Below, piece after piece: positions 63,854-64,000 of a stretch of DNA of 64,000 nucleotides; within the stretch, counting starts at the first letter, position 1; every line of letters starts with the position of its first letter. The notes beneath the pieces were generated by a model that worked only from the letters and a program-made list of their open reading frames with translations, did not search any database and was not told the origin of the DNA. This DNA is from an uncultured Deferribacteres bacterium (GTDB lineage Bacteria > Zhuqueibacterota > JdFR-76 > DREG01): positions 51,833-115,832 of the forward strand of contig CAJVYQ010000007.1 of NCBI GenBank assembly GCA_913009825.1, read 5' to 3'. A program made the translations under genes and the position numbers.

Positions 63854-64000
63854 GTAACTATTCAGGTTGCCCGCTAATATCGCTAAAAAACGCGAATCGT
63901 TAACTATTTTGTCCTATTCGTATGATTTCGTGTAATTCGCGGGCTGAACAGGCAAACGATTTTTTCAATTTCTCTGCGCCCTCCGCGTCTCTGCGTTAAA
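63854..64000. repeat. 147-bp repeat identical to 43778-43924, cut by window end
   Basis: Starts at GTAACTATTCAGG and is identical to the other copy up to the final base. The preceding 63725-63853 is AT-rich and empty. Confidence 0.9.

Overview
This 64 kb window is a bacterial chromosome segment, most likely from the FCB superphylum (a Calditrichota- or KSB1-like organism). I infer this from two exported proteins ending in type IX-secretion-like sorting domains (YPNPF start, GIY(I/F) core, basic end), the TPR lipoprotein / DUF4292 lipoprotein / glycosyltransferase operon, ATG starts with good Shine-Dalgarno sequences, and a mid-range GC content. The phylum call is inference.

Layout. 1-5.7 kb: a respiratory or electron-transfer operon with the end of an NrfD/ActC-type membrane quinol-interacting subunit, a small membrane protein, a tetraheme cytochrome, an octaheme lipoprotein cytochrome, a monoheme lipoprotein cytochrome and a beta-barrel-like protein. 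6.4-10.4 kb: a left-handed beta-helix acetyltransferase, a RelE-type toxin-antitoxin pair, a QueT-type transporter, and an NtrC-type response regulator preceded by a 371-bp truncated copy of itself and a nucleotidyltransferase module. 11.1-15.0 kb: a zinc-ribbon coiled-coil protein, small AT-rich ORFs followed by integron attC-like repeats, an RNase H-like protein and the RNase P RNA. 15.4-18.9 kb: an unidentified structured RNA candidate, recJ and an acyl-CoA carboxylase carboxyltransferase. 19.5-22.1 kb: an archaeal-type HMG-CoA synthase / thiolase / DUF35 operon that makes HMG-CoA from acetyl-CoA. 22.6-29.2 kb: an exported EEP-fold nuclease or phosphatase, tRNA-Arg(UCU), a sodium:sugar symporter and xylose isomerase, which together suggest xylose uptake. 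29.4-33.1 kb (minus): the TPR / DUF4292 / GT2 operon. 34.0-37.5 kb: a Kbl-type oxoamine synthase, a FabB-type ketoacyl synthase and ClpS. 38.8-43.6 kb: a 1600-residue fusion of an acyl-CoA synthetase, a kinase-like middle region and a GNAT acetyltransferase. 44.4-49.6 kb: a penicillin acylase-family hydrolase, a HicAB pair with broken hicA, and a dicarboxylate/glutamate symporter. 50.2-57.5 kb (minus): four consecutive exported peptidases (M28, C69, C69, M28). 58.3-63.7 kb: a GH3 glycosidase with sorting domain, a translationally coupled discoidin-like / Agl23-like / ApbE operon, and another RelE-type pair.

The most striking non-coding feature is the intergenic DNA. Nearly every gap over 300 bp holds short palindromic elements. 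At least five families with different terminal inverted repeats (A-E below) are present in several copies, often side by side, plus GC-rich palindromes. No transposase gene is present in the window. Decayed genes (truncated regulator, frameshifted hicA, frameshifted DUF2281-type antitoxin, sorting-domain remnant with its terminator) show ongoing turnover in these gaps.

All calls were made by reading the sequence; no database search was run.
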